DNA of 64,000 bases from JADLHS01 sp964561105 (GCA_964561105.1 CAZLOH010000027.1:8331-72330), one strand, 5' to 3'; positions 42,086 to 50,368 are shown, numbered from the stretch's first letter. The notes: a model not told the origin generated them from the letters alone. Numbers and translations are program-made.

Positions 42086-44095
42086 ATGAGCAACGAAGCG
42101 AACCGATATTCCTACCCTGGCATCCCCTCCACTTCCGACGGCGCGGGTGGCGTCGTGTGGGTCGAAACCCACATCACCCACGGCGCGTGCGCCTATCCCA
42201 TTACCTCGTCCACCACGATGGGCACGGGCTACCAAACCGAAGTGTCCAACGGAAAGAAAAATCTCTGGGGAGACACACTGACGTTCGTGCAGCCGGAATC
42301 GGAACATTCCGCCGCGACCACGTGCGAAGGGTTTGCGCTCGCCGGCGGACGTGTGACCAACTTCACTTCCGGCCAGGGCCTGGTGCTGATGAAAGAAGTG
42401 CTCTACACGATTTCGGGGAAACGATTGCCCGTCGTTTTCCACATCGGGGCGCGGGCGCTGACGTCCCATTCACTCAACGTGCATTGCGGGCATGACGACG
42501 TGATGAGCGTCGCGGACTGTGGCTGGGGGATTTTGTTCAGTCGCAATGCGCAGGAGGTTTGCGACATGACGGCCATTTCCCGGCGCGCGGCGGAAGCCTG
42601 CGAGACGCCGTTCATGAACGTGCAGGACGGTTTCCTCACCACGCACACGATTGAGAACATCAACCTGCCCGAGCCGGAGTTTCTCAAGGAGTTCGTCGGC
42701 GATCCCAATCAGAAACTGCGCTGCCTGTTTGACCCGCACAATCCAATCATGACCGGCGTGGTGCAGAACCAGGATTCATACATGAAGGGCAAGATTGCCC
42801 AGCGCACGTTCTACGACAAATGCCAGGCTGCGGTGCAGGAAGCGATGGATGAGTATTACGCCAAGACCGGACGGCGTTATCATCTGGTGGACCAGTATCG
42901 CATGGACGACGCGGAATACGCGCTCGTCGGCCTGGGCGGCATGATGGAGACCGCGCAGGCGGCGGCCGATTATCTGCGGGAGGAGATGCATCTCAAGGTC
43001 GGGGTGGTCCACGTCACCTGCTTCGCGCCGTTTCCCGCCACGCAACTCGTGGACGCGTTGCAGAACGTCAAAGCCGTGACGGTCGTCGAGCGTATGGACA
43101 ATCCGCTCGCGCAATCCAATCCCCTGGTGCAGGGCATCAAGGCCGCGTTCGCCGACGCGCTCACCGGCCTCAGCTACGGCTCGAACGGCGAGTTCAAGTA
43201 TCCGAAGATTTCGCGCATCCCGAAAATCTACGCGTGCTCCGCCGGACTCGGTTCGCGCGACGTAACGGGCGGCCATTTCATCGCCATCGTGAAGAACATG
43301 CTCGCCGAGAAACCGCGCGAGTATTTCACCGTCGGCATCAAGCACGCGCTCACGTTGCCGGAGTGCGAAGCCCCGGATTTGCGGCCCGAAGGCGCGTTCT
43401 CGATGCGCGGCCATTCCGTCGGCGGGTTCGGCTCGGTCACAACCAACAAACTCATCGCGTCGTTCGTCGGTGAATTGTTCAACCTGCACGTGCAGGCGTA
43501 TCCGAAATACGGCTCGGAGAAGAAAGGGTTGCCCACAACGTATTACCTGACCGTGGCGGAAAAACACATCCGCACGCACAGCGAACTGAGCCACGTTGAC
43601 TTCATCCCGCTCAACGACGTGAACGCCTTCAACCTCGGCAATCCGTTGGCGGGTATCGCCGACGAAGGCAGCGTGTTCATCCAAAGCCCGGAGACCGACC
43701 CGCACCAGGTCTGGAGTCACATCCCGGCTTACGGCCAGAAGCTCATCCGCAACAAGCGCCTCAAGATTTTCTACCTCGACACCGTGAAGATCGCGAAGGA
43801 GATCGCGACCGAAGCCGACCTTCAGCAACGCATGCAAGGCGTCTGCCTCGTGGGCATCTTCATCAAGGTGACGCCGTTCGCGTCGCGCTCGGGCATGAGC
43901 GACGAACAGGTGCTGGGTGCGGTGGAAAAATACATCCGCAAGTATTTCGGCAAGCGCGGCGAGACCGTGGTGCAGGAAAACCTGAAGTGCGTGCGCGAAG
44001 GCTTGAAGAGCGTGATGGAAATCCCGTGGAGCATCATCACCGCGCCCGCGCAACCGAAGGCCAAGGCGGAAGAGGAAGTGGTGTTTGCGAAGTAA
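42086..44095 (+). CDS. Pyruvate:ferredoxin oxidoreductase, alpha/gamma subunit
   Basis: 669 residues from the ATG at 42086. It opens with the TPP-dependent domain I features VWVETHITHGACAYPITSSTTMG, includes domain II and the gamma-type segment AFSMRGHSVGGFGSVTTNKLIAS, and ends with an acidic tail. This corresponds to the N-terminal portion of NifJ-type PFOR, with the 4Fe-4S and TPP-pyrophosphate domains on the separate beta subunit (45847-47448). Together they decarboxylate pyruvate to acetyl-CoA and reduce ferredoxin. The substrate could instead be another 2-oxoacid. The two subunits are separated here by about 1.75 kb of unrelated genes. Confidence 0.9.
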   Translation: MSNEANRYSYPGIPSTSDGAGGVVWVETHITHGACAYPITSSTTMGTGYQTEVSNGKKNLWGDTLTFVQPESEHSAATTCEGFALAGGRVTNFTSGQGLVLMKEVLYTISGKRLPVVFHIGARALTSHSLNVHCGHDDVMSVADCGWGILFSRNAQEVCDMTAISRRAAEACETPFMNVQDGFLTTHTIENINLPEPEFLKEFVGDPNQKLRCLFDPHNPIMTGVVQNQDSYMKGKIAQRTFYDKCQAAVQEAMDEYYAKTGRRYHLVDQYRMDDAEYALVGLGGMMETAQAAADYLREEMHLKVGVVHVTCFAPFPATQLVDALQNVKAVTVVERMDNPLAQSNPLVQGIKAAFADALTGLSYGSNGEFKYPKISRIPKIYACSAGLGSRDVTGGHFIAIVKNMLAEKPREYFTVGIKHALTLPECEAPDLRPEGAFSMRGHSVGGFGSVTTNKLIASFVGELFNLHVQAYPKYGSEKKGLPTTYYLTVAEKHIRTHSELSHVDFIPLNDVNAFNLGNPLAGIADEGSVFIQSPETDPHQVWSHIPAYGQKLIRNKRLKIFYLDTVKIAKEIATEADLQQRMQGVCLVGIFIKVTPFASRSGMSDEQVLGAVEKYIRKYFGKRGETVVQENLKCVREGLKSVMEIPWSIITAPAQPKAKAEEEVVFAK

Positions 44096-44101
44096 GATGT
44101 G

Positions 44102-44749
44102 ATGGCCAACCCGCGAAATCTCTTTGCGATCATGGGATTGCTCTCATTTCTGTTTGGTGGTTGCACCAAACAATCCGCGCCCCTAGCTCCGGAGGCTAAT
44201 GGGAAAGTTCACCAATCGTCGGCATTGGCAGCACCACCAGAAGTCACCTCTGAATCTGAAGAAGGTTTTCACGATTTGATTTTCTATATCCGCGATTACA
44301 AGAGACTTTCTGACGGGTCGCAAACGATTGAGGGAGTCGGCCTGCACAAAGGCAAGACTCTCGGACTGCAAATCATTCTTGGCTCAACTTGGAAAGAAGG
44401 ATCGCTTGGCAAGGATGTCCCGCTGGTAACCTATCAAGGGCTCGTCAAATATCGCTCAACCGGTTCTGACAGCGACTCATTCCTGCGAACGCTCAATGAG
44501 CTTTACGGAACGAAACTCTCTGCGAATTCGATGAACGCCGAAACTTCGTTTACGGGAATCTCGCTCGAAGGCGACCCACGCGACCTTGCGAAAGGGTCAG
44601 TGAAGATCAAGCTCTTCTTCGAGTCTGACAATGAACAAGAATACGCGGAACTTTACACCAATATCGAACTCGGCAAGCGAAGACTCGAAGTTCACGAAAA
44701 AGACCCTGATTACAGGAAAGCTGTGGTGACCGCGTTGCGAAAAGGCTGA
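44102..44749 (+). CDS. Lipoprotein of unknown function, AT-richer than neighbours
   Basis: 215 residues, starting at the ATG at 44102 seven bases after the oxidoreductase stop. A signal with lipobox-like FLFGGC (about residue 22) is followed by a mature protein with a possible beta-sandwich pattern (HDLIFYIRDYKRLSDGSQTIEGVGLHKG, then VKYRSTGSDSDSFLRTL). It is not recognised. The DNA is visibly AT-richer than the neighbouring genes and codon use differs, suggesting transfer. It is the first gene of the block separating the two oxidoreductase subunits. Confidence 0.6.
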   Translation: MANPRNLFAIMGLLSFLFGGCTKQSAPLAPEANGKVHQSSALAAPPEVTSESEEGFHDLIFYIRDYKRLSDGSQTIEGVGLHKGKTLGLQIILGSTWKEGSLGKDVPLVTYQGLVKYRSTGSDSDSFLRTLNELYGTKLSANSMNAETSFTGISLEGDPRDLAKGSVKIKLFFESDNEQEYAELYTNIELGKRRLEVHEKDPDYRKAVVTALRKG

Positions 44750-44840
44750 ACATCGATGGCTATTAACCTGAAACCCCGCCTAGTCACGCGCGTTCCACAC
44801 GCTTGCGAGTGGTCCGGTCTGGGCGTACGCTCATTCGTGA

Positions 44841-45110
44841 ATGCCAGAGTTGTCGCGTTTCTTCGGAATCATCATTCGGATGTATGCCGAGCCGTTCGCT
44901 CCGCATCATCAGCCGCATTTTCACGCTTACTATCAAGAGTTCGCGGCAGTGTTTGCGCTGGACACGCTGGAGATCATCGCCGGCGAATTGCCGGTGAAGC
45001 AACGGCGTCTGGTAGAGGCTTGGGCGGAATTGCATCGAGAGGAATTGAGAACCGGTTGGGAGTCGCTCCAAACGGGTCGTCGTCCGCAGCCGATTGCCCC
45101 TCTGCAATGA
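44841..45110 (+). CDS. DUF4160 protein
   Basis: 89 residues. The start MPELSRFFGIIIRMYAEP and the core HHQPHFHAYYQEFAAVFALDTLEIIAGELP, followed by LVEAWAELHREEL, are the DUF4160 signature. This small family is nearly always next to a DUF2442 gene, as here, and the pair has been proposed as a toxin-antitoxin-like module. The gene ends eight bases before the DUF2442 start. It is likely a mobile accessory module inserted between the two oxidoreductase genes. Confidence 0.82.
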   Translation: MPELSRFFGIIIRMYAEPFAPHHQPHFHAYYQEFAAVFALDTLEIIAGELPVKQRRLVEAWAELHREELRTGWESLQTGRRPQPIAPLQ

Positions 45111-45117
45111 GATTTTC

Positions 45118-45438
45118 ATGAGCCACAAGATTTACAGGGTGAAGTCGTTCGCCATCGTCGCGCCGCACACGTTGGAGGTGGACTTCAACGACGGTACGTC
45201 ACGGCGGATTGATTTCCGGCCTGCGCTCGTGGGCGAGATTTACGGGCCGTTGCGCGATTTGAAATTGTTCGAGCAGGTTTCATTGGATCGCGAAGTTCAC
45301 ACGCTCGTCTGGCCGAACGGAGCGGATTTCGATCCGGCAACGCTGCACGATTGGCCGGAGAGTGCTGATGACGTTGCGAACGTTGTTTCAGATTGGAGTT
45401 CCAGCGGCGCGATGACGATGCGGGATTCACCGAAGTGA
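45118..45438 (+). CDS. DUF2442 protein
   Basis: 106 residues from the ATG at 45118. The DUF2442 pattern is clear: VKSFAIVAPHTLEVDFNDGTSRRIDFRP, GPLRDLKLFEQVSLDREVHTLVWPNGADFDPATLHDW. The C-terminal part is Asp/Ser-rich. Its partner DUF4160 gene overlaps closely upstream. DUF2442 proteins are thought to be antitoxin-like or scaffold proteins, but no activity is established. Confidence 0.83.
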   Translation: MSHKIYRVKSFAIVAPHTLEVDFNDGTSRRIDFRPALVGEIYGPLRDLKLFEQVSLDREVHTLVWPNGADFDPATLHDWPESADDVANVVSDWSSSGAMTMRDSPK

Positions 45439-45487
45439 CGATTACGATTAAGAAAAAGCTTAAGATTAAGAACCACCCAAAGACTTT

Positions 45488-45550
45488 ATGAGCGAAACAC
45501 TCACCGCCCCAGCCCCCGCCACTGAGCGCGCCCCTCGCGTTCCCATCGCG
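45488..45550 (+). pseudogene. Start stub of a second beta-subunit gene
   Basis: An ATG at 45488 with the same leader bases as the alpha gene (ACTTTATGAGC) begins a frame whose first seven residues, MSETLTA, are identical to the real beta subunit and whose next dozen are similar (TERAPRVPIA against TERVNQLPIT). Four of the first seven codons differ only synonymously. After about 20 codons the frame enters an inverted-repeat element and becomes meaningless. It is best read as the remaining 5' end of another copy. Confidence 0.7.
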
Positions 45551-45590
45551 GCTTCGCCGGAGCGTGGCTCTGTGAGCTGCAGCGCGTCTG

Positions 45591-45788
45591 CCCCAGAGGG
45601 GCAGAATGTGAATAGCCGTGGGTGCAAACCCACGGTAGATCACGTAATTGCAGCCCGACCCCGGAGGGGTCGCACCATCCATCGCGCAACGATTCGTTCG
45701 ACCCTTTCAGGATCGGGGGAAATTTCCGGGACTTGTTCCGTGGGTTTGCACGCACGGCTATTCATGTTGAATCCCTTCGGAATTCGGA
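45591..45788. repeat. MITE-like element with 23-base inverted repeats
   Basis: Arms 45610-45632 and 45741-45763 match at 22 of 23 bases as inverted repeats. A perfect 8-bp hairpin (CCGTGGGT against ACCCACGG) lies at 45617-45636, and a CGACCCC/GGGGTCG hairpin is further inside. It fills the gap between the start stub and the true beta-subunit gene. Confidence 0.72.
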
Positions 45789-45846
45789 TGTGCTGATTCA
45801 CGAACCACCCATTTAGCGCTTTAACCATTTAACCAATCACAAATTT

Positions 45847-47448
45847 ATGTCTGAAACCCTCACTGCATCCGTCACCGAACGCGTCAACCAATTACCGATC
45901 ACCGACGACGTTCTCAATGTTCAGGATTTTAACGACCGCATCGTTGGCGCCTACAACGAAGGCCGGGCCGAGCTGGGGCTGCCCGCGGACGATTCCACCT
46001 CGCGCTCGATCATCCCCGCCGGCACGGCCATCCTGCGCGACTTTTCCTACATCGCGCCCGAGATTCCGCTGCTCAACAGCGAGAATTGCGTCGCGTGCAT
46101 GGCGTGCGTCACCGAGTGCCCGGACACCGCCATCCTCGGCAAGGTCGTGCCCAAGGCGAAGCTCGAGGAGGAACTCGCCAAAATCCCCGACGAAGCCGAG
46201 CGCGAGCATTATCGCAAACAGTTCGCCAAGACGACCAAGTTCTGGAACGTCTATGAAAAGAAGGGCGACGAGCCGGGTTACTTCGGCATCTTCGTTGATC
46301 CGACCAAGTGCAAGGGTTGCGCCGAATGTGTGGACGCCTGCGGCGATCACGACGCGCTCGTCATGCTCAAGAAGGACGACCGGACGTTGAAGCGCTTTCA
46401 ACGCACGTGGAATTTCTACACCAAGATGCCCGAGACACCGAAGAAGTTCATCAACGAGAAGATGCTCATTGACATCATGCTCGCCGAGCGGTCGTTGCTC
46501 TACGTTGGCGGCGCGGGCTCGTGCATGGGTTGCGGCGAAGGCACGGCGCTCCGCATGATGCTCGCCGCGACGGGCTTTGTTTACGGCAAGGAAAACATCG
46601 GCATCGTCAACTCGACCGGTTGTTCCACCGTCTATGCCTCGACGTATCCTTACAATCCGTATCTCGTGCCGTGGACGAATTCACTATTCGAGAACGCGCC
46701 CGCCGACGCGATGGGCGTGCGCGCGCGCTGGGATCAGATGGGTTGGCATGACAAGAAACTCTGGGTCATCGGCGGCGACGGCGCGATGCTCGACATCGGT
46801 TTCCAGAGCTTGAGCCGCCTGCTGGCCAGCGGCATGAACATCAAGGTGCTCGTGCTCGACACGCAGGTTTATTCCAACACCGGCGGGCAATCGTCCACCG
46901 CCACGTTCATGGGCCAGAACACCAAGTTCAGCGTTCACGGCAAGGCCATCCCCGGCAAGACCGAACGCCGCAAGGAACTCGCGCAGATTTGCATGATGCA
47001 CCCGAACACGTTCGTGGCGCAGACCAGTTGCGCGATGAGCAATCACTTCTACAAATCCATCATGGCCGCCAACGAATACGATGGCCCGGCGGTGGTGAGC
47101 ATCTATACGACCTGCCAGCCCGAACACGGCGTGGGCGACAACCTGGCGATGCAACAAAGCAAACTCGCCGTGGACACGCGCACGTTCCCGGTGCTCATCT
47201 ACGATCCGCGCAAAGGCGACAAGATCGCGCAACGCCTGAGCCTCCAGGGCAATCCCTCCGAGAAACTGGATTTCTTCATCGAGCCGAAGACGAACGAAGT
47301 CTATGACTTCATCCGCTTCGCGCGCACCGAAGGCCGCTTCGCCAAACACTTCGACAAGGACGGCAACCCGAGCGAGACGCTGCAAAAAGCCAAACAAGAA
47401 CGCCTCGAAAACTGGCGCACCCTGCAGGAACTGGCGGGGATTATTTGA
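45847..47448 (+). CDS. Pyruvate:ferredoxin oxidoreductase, beta/delta subunit
   Basis: 533 residues. Two 4Fe-4S clusters are predicted from CVACMACVTECP near residue 82 and CKGCAECVDACG near 155. The TPP-binding domain follows with SCMGCGEGTALRMMLAA, STGCSTVYASTYPYNP, WVIGGDGAMLDIGFQSLSR (GDG motif) and VLVLDTQVYSNTGGQ. It pairs with the alpha/gamma subunit at 42086-44095. Fragments of a second copy lie upstream (45488) and downstream (48152 and 48841). Confidence 0.93.
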   Translation: MSETLTASVTERVNQLPITDDVLNVQDFNDRIVGAYNEGRAELGLPADDSTSRSIIPAGTAILRDFSYIAPEIPLLNSENCVACMACVTECPDTAILGKVVPKAKLEEELAKIPDEAEREHYRKQFAKTTKFWNVYEKKGDEPGYFGIFVDPTKCKGCAECVDACGDHDALVMLKKDDRTLKRFQRTWNFYTKMPETPKKFINEKMLIDIMLAERSLLYVGGAGSCMGCGEGTALRMMLAATGFVYGKENIGIVNSTGCSTVYASTYPYNPYLVPWTNSLFENAPADAMGVRARWDQMGWHDKKLWVIGGDGAMLDIGFQSLSRLLASGMNIKVLVLDTQVYSNTGGQSSTATFMGQNTKFSVHGKAIPGKTERRKELAQICMMHPNTFVAQTSCAMSNHFYKSIMAANEYDGPAVVSIYTTCQPEHGVGDNLAMQQSKLAVDTRTFPVLIYDPRKGDKIAQRLSLQGNPSEKLDFFIEPKTNEVYDFIRFARTEGRFAKHFDKDGNPSETLQKAKQERLENWRTLQELAGII

Positions 47449-47488
47449 AGTCTGGAAAGCGCTTTGGCCGTGTGATAGACTGCTTCGC

Positions 47489-47752
47489 ATGAAATCGAAC
47501 GGTGACATGGCGGCAGTTGAAAAACTACTTCGGCCCATGACGCGTAATTTGACGCCAGAACTCGCCCGCGCCCTTGTCAATCTTACTGCAGACGACGAGA
47601 CGCAGACCCGTTACGACTTGCTCGCCGGGAAAAATACCGAAGGCGAACTCACTGCAGCAGAAAAGGAGGAACTGGAATCGCTCGTCCGTGTCAATACGTT
47701 GCTCGGGGTACTCAAAACTGAAGCTCACGCCGTTCTTGCCAAAGCCGCTTGA
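47489..47752 (+). CDS. Small protein paired with an HNH nuclease gene
   Basis: 87 residues, not recognised. It is predominantly helical, with a conserved-looking core LTPELARALVNLTADDETQTRYDLLAGKN and TAAEKEELESLVRVNTLLGVLKT. Its stop overlaps the ATG of the HNH gene (TGATG), a tight arrangement that is common for small helical proteins upstream of HNH nucleases in this group. The function could be that of an immunity, regulatory or adaptor partner; nothing further is visible. Confidence 0.6.
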   Translation: MKSNGDMAAVEKLLRPMTRNLTPELARALVNLTADDETQTRYDLLAGKNTEGELTAAEKEELESLVRVNTLLGVLKTEAHAVLAKAA

Positions 47753-48149
47753 TGGATGCGGCAACCAGCCAGCTTGTTCGTCAGCGAGCCGGAAACCGTT
47801 GTGAGTATTGTCACCTGCCGCAGGACTTCTCCGACCTGCGCTTCCACGTTGAGCACATTGTTCCTCGTCAGCATCGCGGCGCCGACAATCTCGACAATCT
47901 GGCGCTCGCTTGCCCGGAATGTAATCTTCACAAGGGCACGAATCTCACCGGCATTGATCCCGACACAAATCAAGTAACGCCGCTATTCCATCCGCGCCGG
48001 GACAAATGGGAGATCACTTTGCGTTGATTGATGGCAGAATCGCTGTGAGAACTCCAACGGGTCGAGCTACTGCATGGCTGTTGACCATGAATGTCGGGGA
48101 CAACCTGCGCATCAGGCAACGGCTGGTTCGACTCGGATTATTCAGTTAA
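47752..48149 (+). pseudogene. Frameshifted HNH endonuclease
   Basis: The HNH core is intact: CEYCHLPQDFSDLRFHVEHIVPRQHRG with CPECNLHKG, a classic ββα-metal nuclease with zinc cysteines. The frame then ends early (TGA at 48025-48027) after HPRRDKWEITLR. The next frame, starting at 48012, continues the family's normal end: DHFALIDGRIAVRTPTGRAT, then LRIRQRLVRLGLFS and TAA at 48147-48149. A single missing base near 48011-48013 would restore a full-length protein. It is therefore a recent pseudogene or a sequencing error. The start is the ATG at 47752; a TTG at 47749 is possible. Confidence 0.8.
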
Positions 48150-48151
48150 CC

Positions 48152-48235
48152 AAAGGGCAACCCGAGCGAAACACTGCTCAAAGTCAAACAGGAACGCCTG
48201 GAAAACTGGCGCACGTTGCAGGGATTATCTAAGCG
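48152..48235 (+). pseudogene. Fragment of a beta-subunit C-terminus
   Basis: About 80 bases match 47362-47448 (the last 29 codons of the beta subunit) at roughly 85 percent with a 9-base deletion. They translate as GNPSETLLKVKQERLENWRT against GNPSETLQKAKQERLENWRT. Most differences are at third codon positions, so the fragment came from a functional, diverged homologue and not a recent duplication. Confidence 0.85.
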
Positions 48236-48281
48236 CGGAATTTGGAGCGCGAGACGCGGAATAAGGCATCGCCGCCACGCT

Positions 48282-48572
48282 TTACTCGCGGTACAATCCG
48301 TAATCCGGATGCCGCTTGTGATGCCGGACCAGCGTGATGCGAATGCCGTCAGGGATTTCGCGGTAAAGAAAGTGATACGGGAATCGTTTGAGATTAGCCC
48401 GGCGGAATTTGGAACTGACCGGATGAAATCTTCCGGAATTGGCTGCGGCGAGTCTGATGAAGTGGCGCAACTCCTTTTTGAATTCGTCGCCAAGAATCGG
48501 TGAAACTTCGTCGTAACGCCTGAGCGCGTCGGCAACATCCTGCTCAACGGCGGGATGATATTGGACGTTCAC
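48282..48572 (-). CDS. RelE/ParE-family toxin
   Basis: 96 residues from a GTG that overlaps the antitoxin stop (GTGA). The RelE/ParE pattern is visible: YHPAVEQDVADALRRYDEVSPILGDEFKKEL, FPYHFLYREIPDGIRITLVRHHKRHP. The typical arginine and histidine residues near the C-terminus are kept. It should either cleave ribosome-bound mRNA or inhibit gyrase; the group with this antitoxin type is usually ParE-like. It lies between two fragments of the beta subunit. Confidence 0.88.
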   Translation of the reverse strand: MNVQYHPAVEQDVADALRRYDEVSPILGDEFKKELRHFIRLAAANSGRFHPVSSKFRRANLKRFPYHFLYREIPDGIRITLVRHHKRHPDYGLYRE

Positions 48573-48799
48573 TTCTGGCGGCGGGTTTCGATGCGTTGCC
48601 AGAATCCGGAGTCATGCAGGGCCTGAACCTGCCTGGATTCGATTTCACGTTCGCGCCGCTCTGCTTCTGTCAGTTCATCCGCTTCGGAACACTCTTCCGG
48701 CACGGGTGGTAATGAACTCAAAAGAAACTCAGCCAGCGAGGCGCGGTCTTTCAGGCCAAGAGCCAGGACCTGCTTCTTGATTTCATCCACCGCAGTCAT
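48569..48799 (-). CDS. Addiction module antitoxin (Unstab_antitox type)
   Basis: 76 residues. The helical start VDEIKKQVLALGLKDRASLAEFLLSSLP is the usual dimerisation domain of this antitoxin family (TIGR02574/PF09720), and the Glu/Arg-rich C-terminus ends in the toxin-binding region. It precedes the RelE/ParE gene with a four-base overlap, the standard order. Autoregulation of the pair is expected from family behaviour. Confidence 0.86.
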   Translation of the reverse strand: MTAVDEIKKQVLALGLKDRASLAEFLLSSLPPVPEECSEADELTEAERREREIESRQVQALHDSGFWQRIETRRQK

Positions 48800-48840
48800 G
48801 GCGCTACAGTATCGCGCTCCTGACCACCTGACAAGCGTCG

Positions 48841-48972
48841 GGCAAAGGCCACAAGATCGCGCAACGCCTGGGCGCTCCGGGCAATTCGACTAGGAAACAG
48901 GGTTTCTTCATCGAACCGAAGACGAACGAAGGCCAGGACTTCATCCGCTTCGCGCGCGCAAGCGGCGGGTGA
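48841..48972 (+). pseudogene. Second beta-subunit fragment
   Basis: About 130 bases match 47212-47340 (GDKIAQRLSL to FIRFARTEG) at roughly 80 percent. The frame is open and ends TGA at 48970-48972, reading GKGHKIAQRLGAPGN and later FFIEPKTNEGQDFIRFARAS. It belongs to an earlier part of the gene than the 48152 fragment although it lies farther downstream, so the two fragments are in reverse order relative to the intact gene. Confidence 0.83.
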
Positions 48973-48985
48973 AAAGTCAGCCGCG

Positions 48986-50368
48986 CTATCGAGGGCTGTT
49001 TTCCGGGACGGCGTTGATCTCGATTTCGGGACCATTACCGAGTTGAGCGCGACCGTAAATCAGCGCGCCTTGCAGTCGGGCGGGAAATGGCACGGGCGCT
49101 TGAGTCACGCCGGCCGGCAATTGCGACACGGCCAGCGCGTTGGTCTCCACAAAATTCCAGGTGAACACGACATTCTGATTGAGCGTGTGGTTCGTGCCTT
49201 CCACGCGCCATTGATAATTCACCGCCGGCGTCTGCGCGGGCGGGAGCGCGCGGGCCGGCAATGATGCCGCAGTTTGATCGACGCGCTTGAAATCTGTGAC
49301 GGCTTGCGGCTGGCTGACCGCGTCACCAGCGGCGTAATTTGCGGCGACCGCGTTCAAGTTGCCGAGATAAGTTGAGCCATCGCTGTCAATCACGCGCAAT
49401 TGATTGCCGACTTGTTCCATTTGGAAATTCGCCAGCACCGGCGCGCGCGGCGGGGCCACGGCGGAGCGCGCTTTCGTTTTGCGTTGGTCCGAAGCAAGGT
49501 TGGTGAAGGACTGGACTTGAGTTTGCTTGGTGGCCGGCTGGGCGCTGGCCGCCTGCGTCAATGGCTTCTGGCCGGCAATCGCGCGCACCGAAGGGCTCGG
49601 GTTTGCCGCGACAGCCGCCGCCGCCGCCGGTGTGGCTGGTTGTTGATCGGCAAAGCGAGCCGTTGCCGTTGGTTCGGCGGCGTGGCTGGTCGTGACCGGC
49701 GCCGCCAACGAGCGTGCCCGGCTTGAAGCTTGATTCTCCGCCGCGCTGGTGACTGGCGGGCGGTTCAAGGTTACGGCTTCCGCAGACTCTTGATTCAGGT
49801 GAACCACGACTTTCTTGTCCGCGGTTGGTTTGGTCGCCGGCGCCAGGGCTGGCATCGCTTGGGGCCCGCCGTTACTGGCCAGCGAATTTTCCTGGACATC
49901 CTTCGCCGCCGTGAAGTTGTCGGCGGGAACAGTTGCAACCGGAACGGCGGCCAGGCGGTTGTCAGGCTCGAGCGCACGTTGAGTTTCCTGTTTTGTCCTG
50001 GCGTCGGTGGCGGGAGTGGAGACGGTCGGTGCCGGTCGGCTTTCGTTCCGGGTCGTTTCCTTGGCCGGCGAACTTTGGGCCAGTCGGCCCAGCGGTTTCG
50101 GCTCGTTCAACAGGGGGAGAATCAGCACCGCCGCGACGCCCAGCACCACCAACACGCCAACGGCATAAATCCAACGGCGTGTGAGTCGGGCAAAAAAGTC
50201 GCGCGCCGACTCAGTCGGCTCGACCGCAGGCTGGGGGAACTGCCGCGCCACTTCGCCTTGCAACAATCGCCGGTTCGCTGGATGCAACGAGAACGGCGCG
50301 CCGGCCTCTTCGCCCCGCTGCCTGGCGTGGCGACGGAGCAATTTCTCAATGGGCCGTTCGTCGTTCAT
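48986..50368 (-). CDS. Membrane anti-sigma-like protein with long low-complexity tail
   Basis: 460 residues. A short N-terminal helical domain is followed by one membrane helix (IYAVGVLVVLGVAAVLILP, about 69-87). A very long Ala/Pro/Thr/Gln-rich periplasmic region follows (about 95-345), then a C-terminal domain with QMEQVGNQLRVIDSDGSTYLGNL and FTWNFVETNALAVS. It sits immediately after an ECF sigma gene on the same strand, so anti-sigma function is inferred from position. The long disordered linker is unusual for an anti-sigma factor and could be a stretch or peptidoglycan sensor. Confidence 0.6.
   Translation of the reverse strand: MNDERPIEKLLRRHARQRGEEAGAPFSLHPANRRLLQGEVARQFPQPAVEPTESARDFFARLTRRWIYAVGVLVVLGVAAVLILPLLNEPKPLGRLAQSSPAKETTRNESRPAPTVSTPATDARTKQETQRALEPDNRLAAVPVATVPADNFTAAKDVQENSLASNGGPQAMPALAPATKPTADKKVVVHLNQESAEAVTLNRPPVTSAAENQASSRARSLAAPVTTSHAAEPTATARFADQQPATPAAAAAVAANPSPSVRAIAGQKPLTQAASAQPATKQTQVQSFTNLASDQRKTKARSAVAPPRAPVLANFQMEQVGNQLRVIDSDGSTYLGNLNAVAANYAAGDAVSQPQAVTDFKRVDQTAASLPARALPPAQTPAVNYQWRVEGTNHTLNQNVVFTWNFVETNALAVSQLPAGVTQAPVPFPARLQGALIYGRAQLGNGPEIEINAVPENSPR

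Noticed and set aside
45488..45796. A 102-codon gene starting MSETLTAP
   Set aside because: Only the first ~20 codons resemble the beta subunit; the rest is MITE-like repeat. I report the stub as a pseudogene instead.
48796..49035. A small minus-strand gene overlapping the second beta-subunit fragment
   Set aside because: It is antisense to a clearly homologous fragment and has no domain or start signals of its own.
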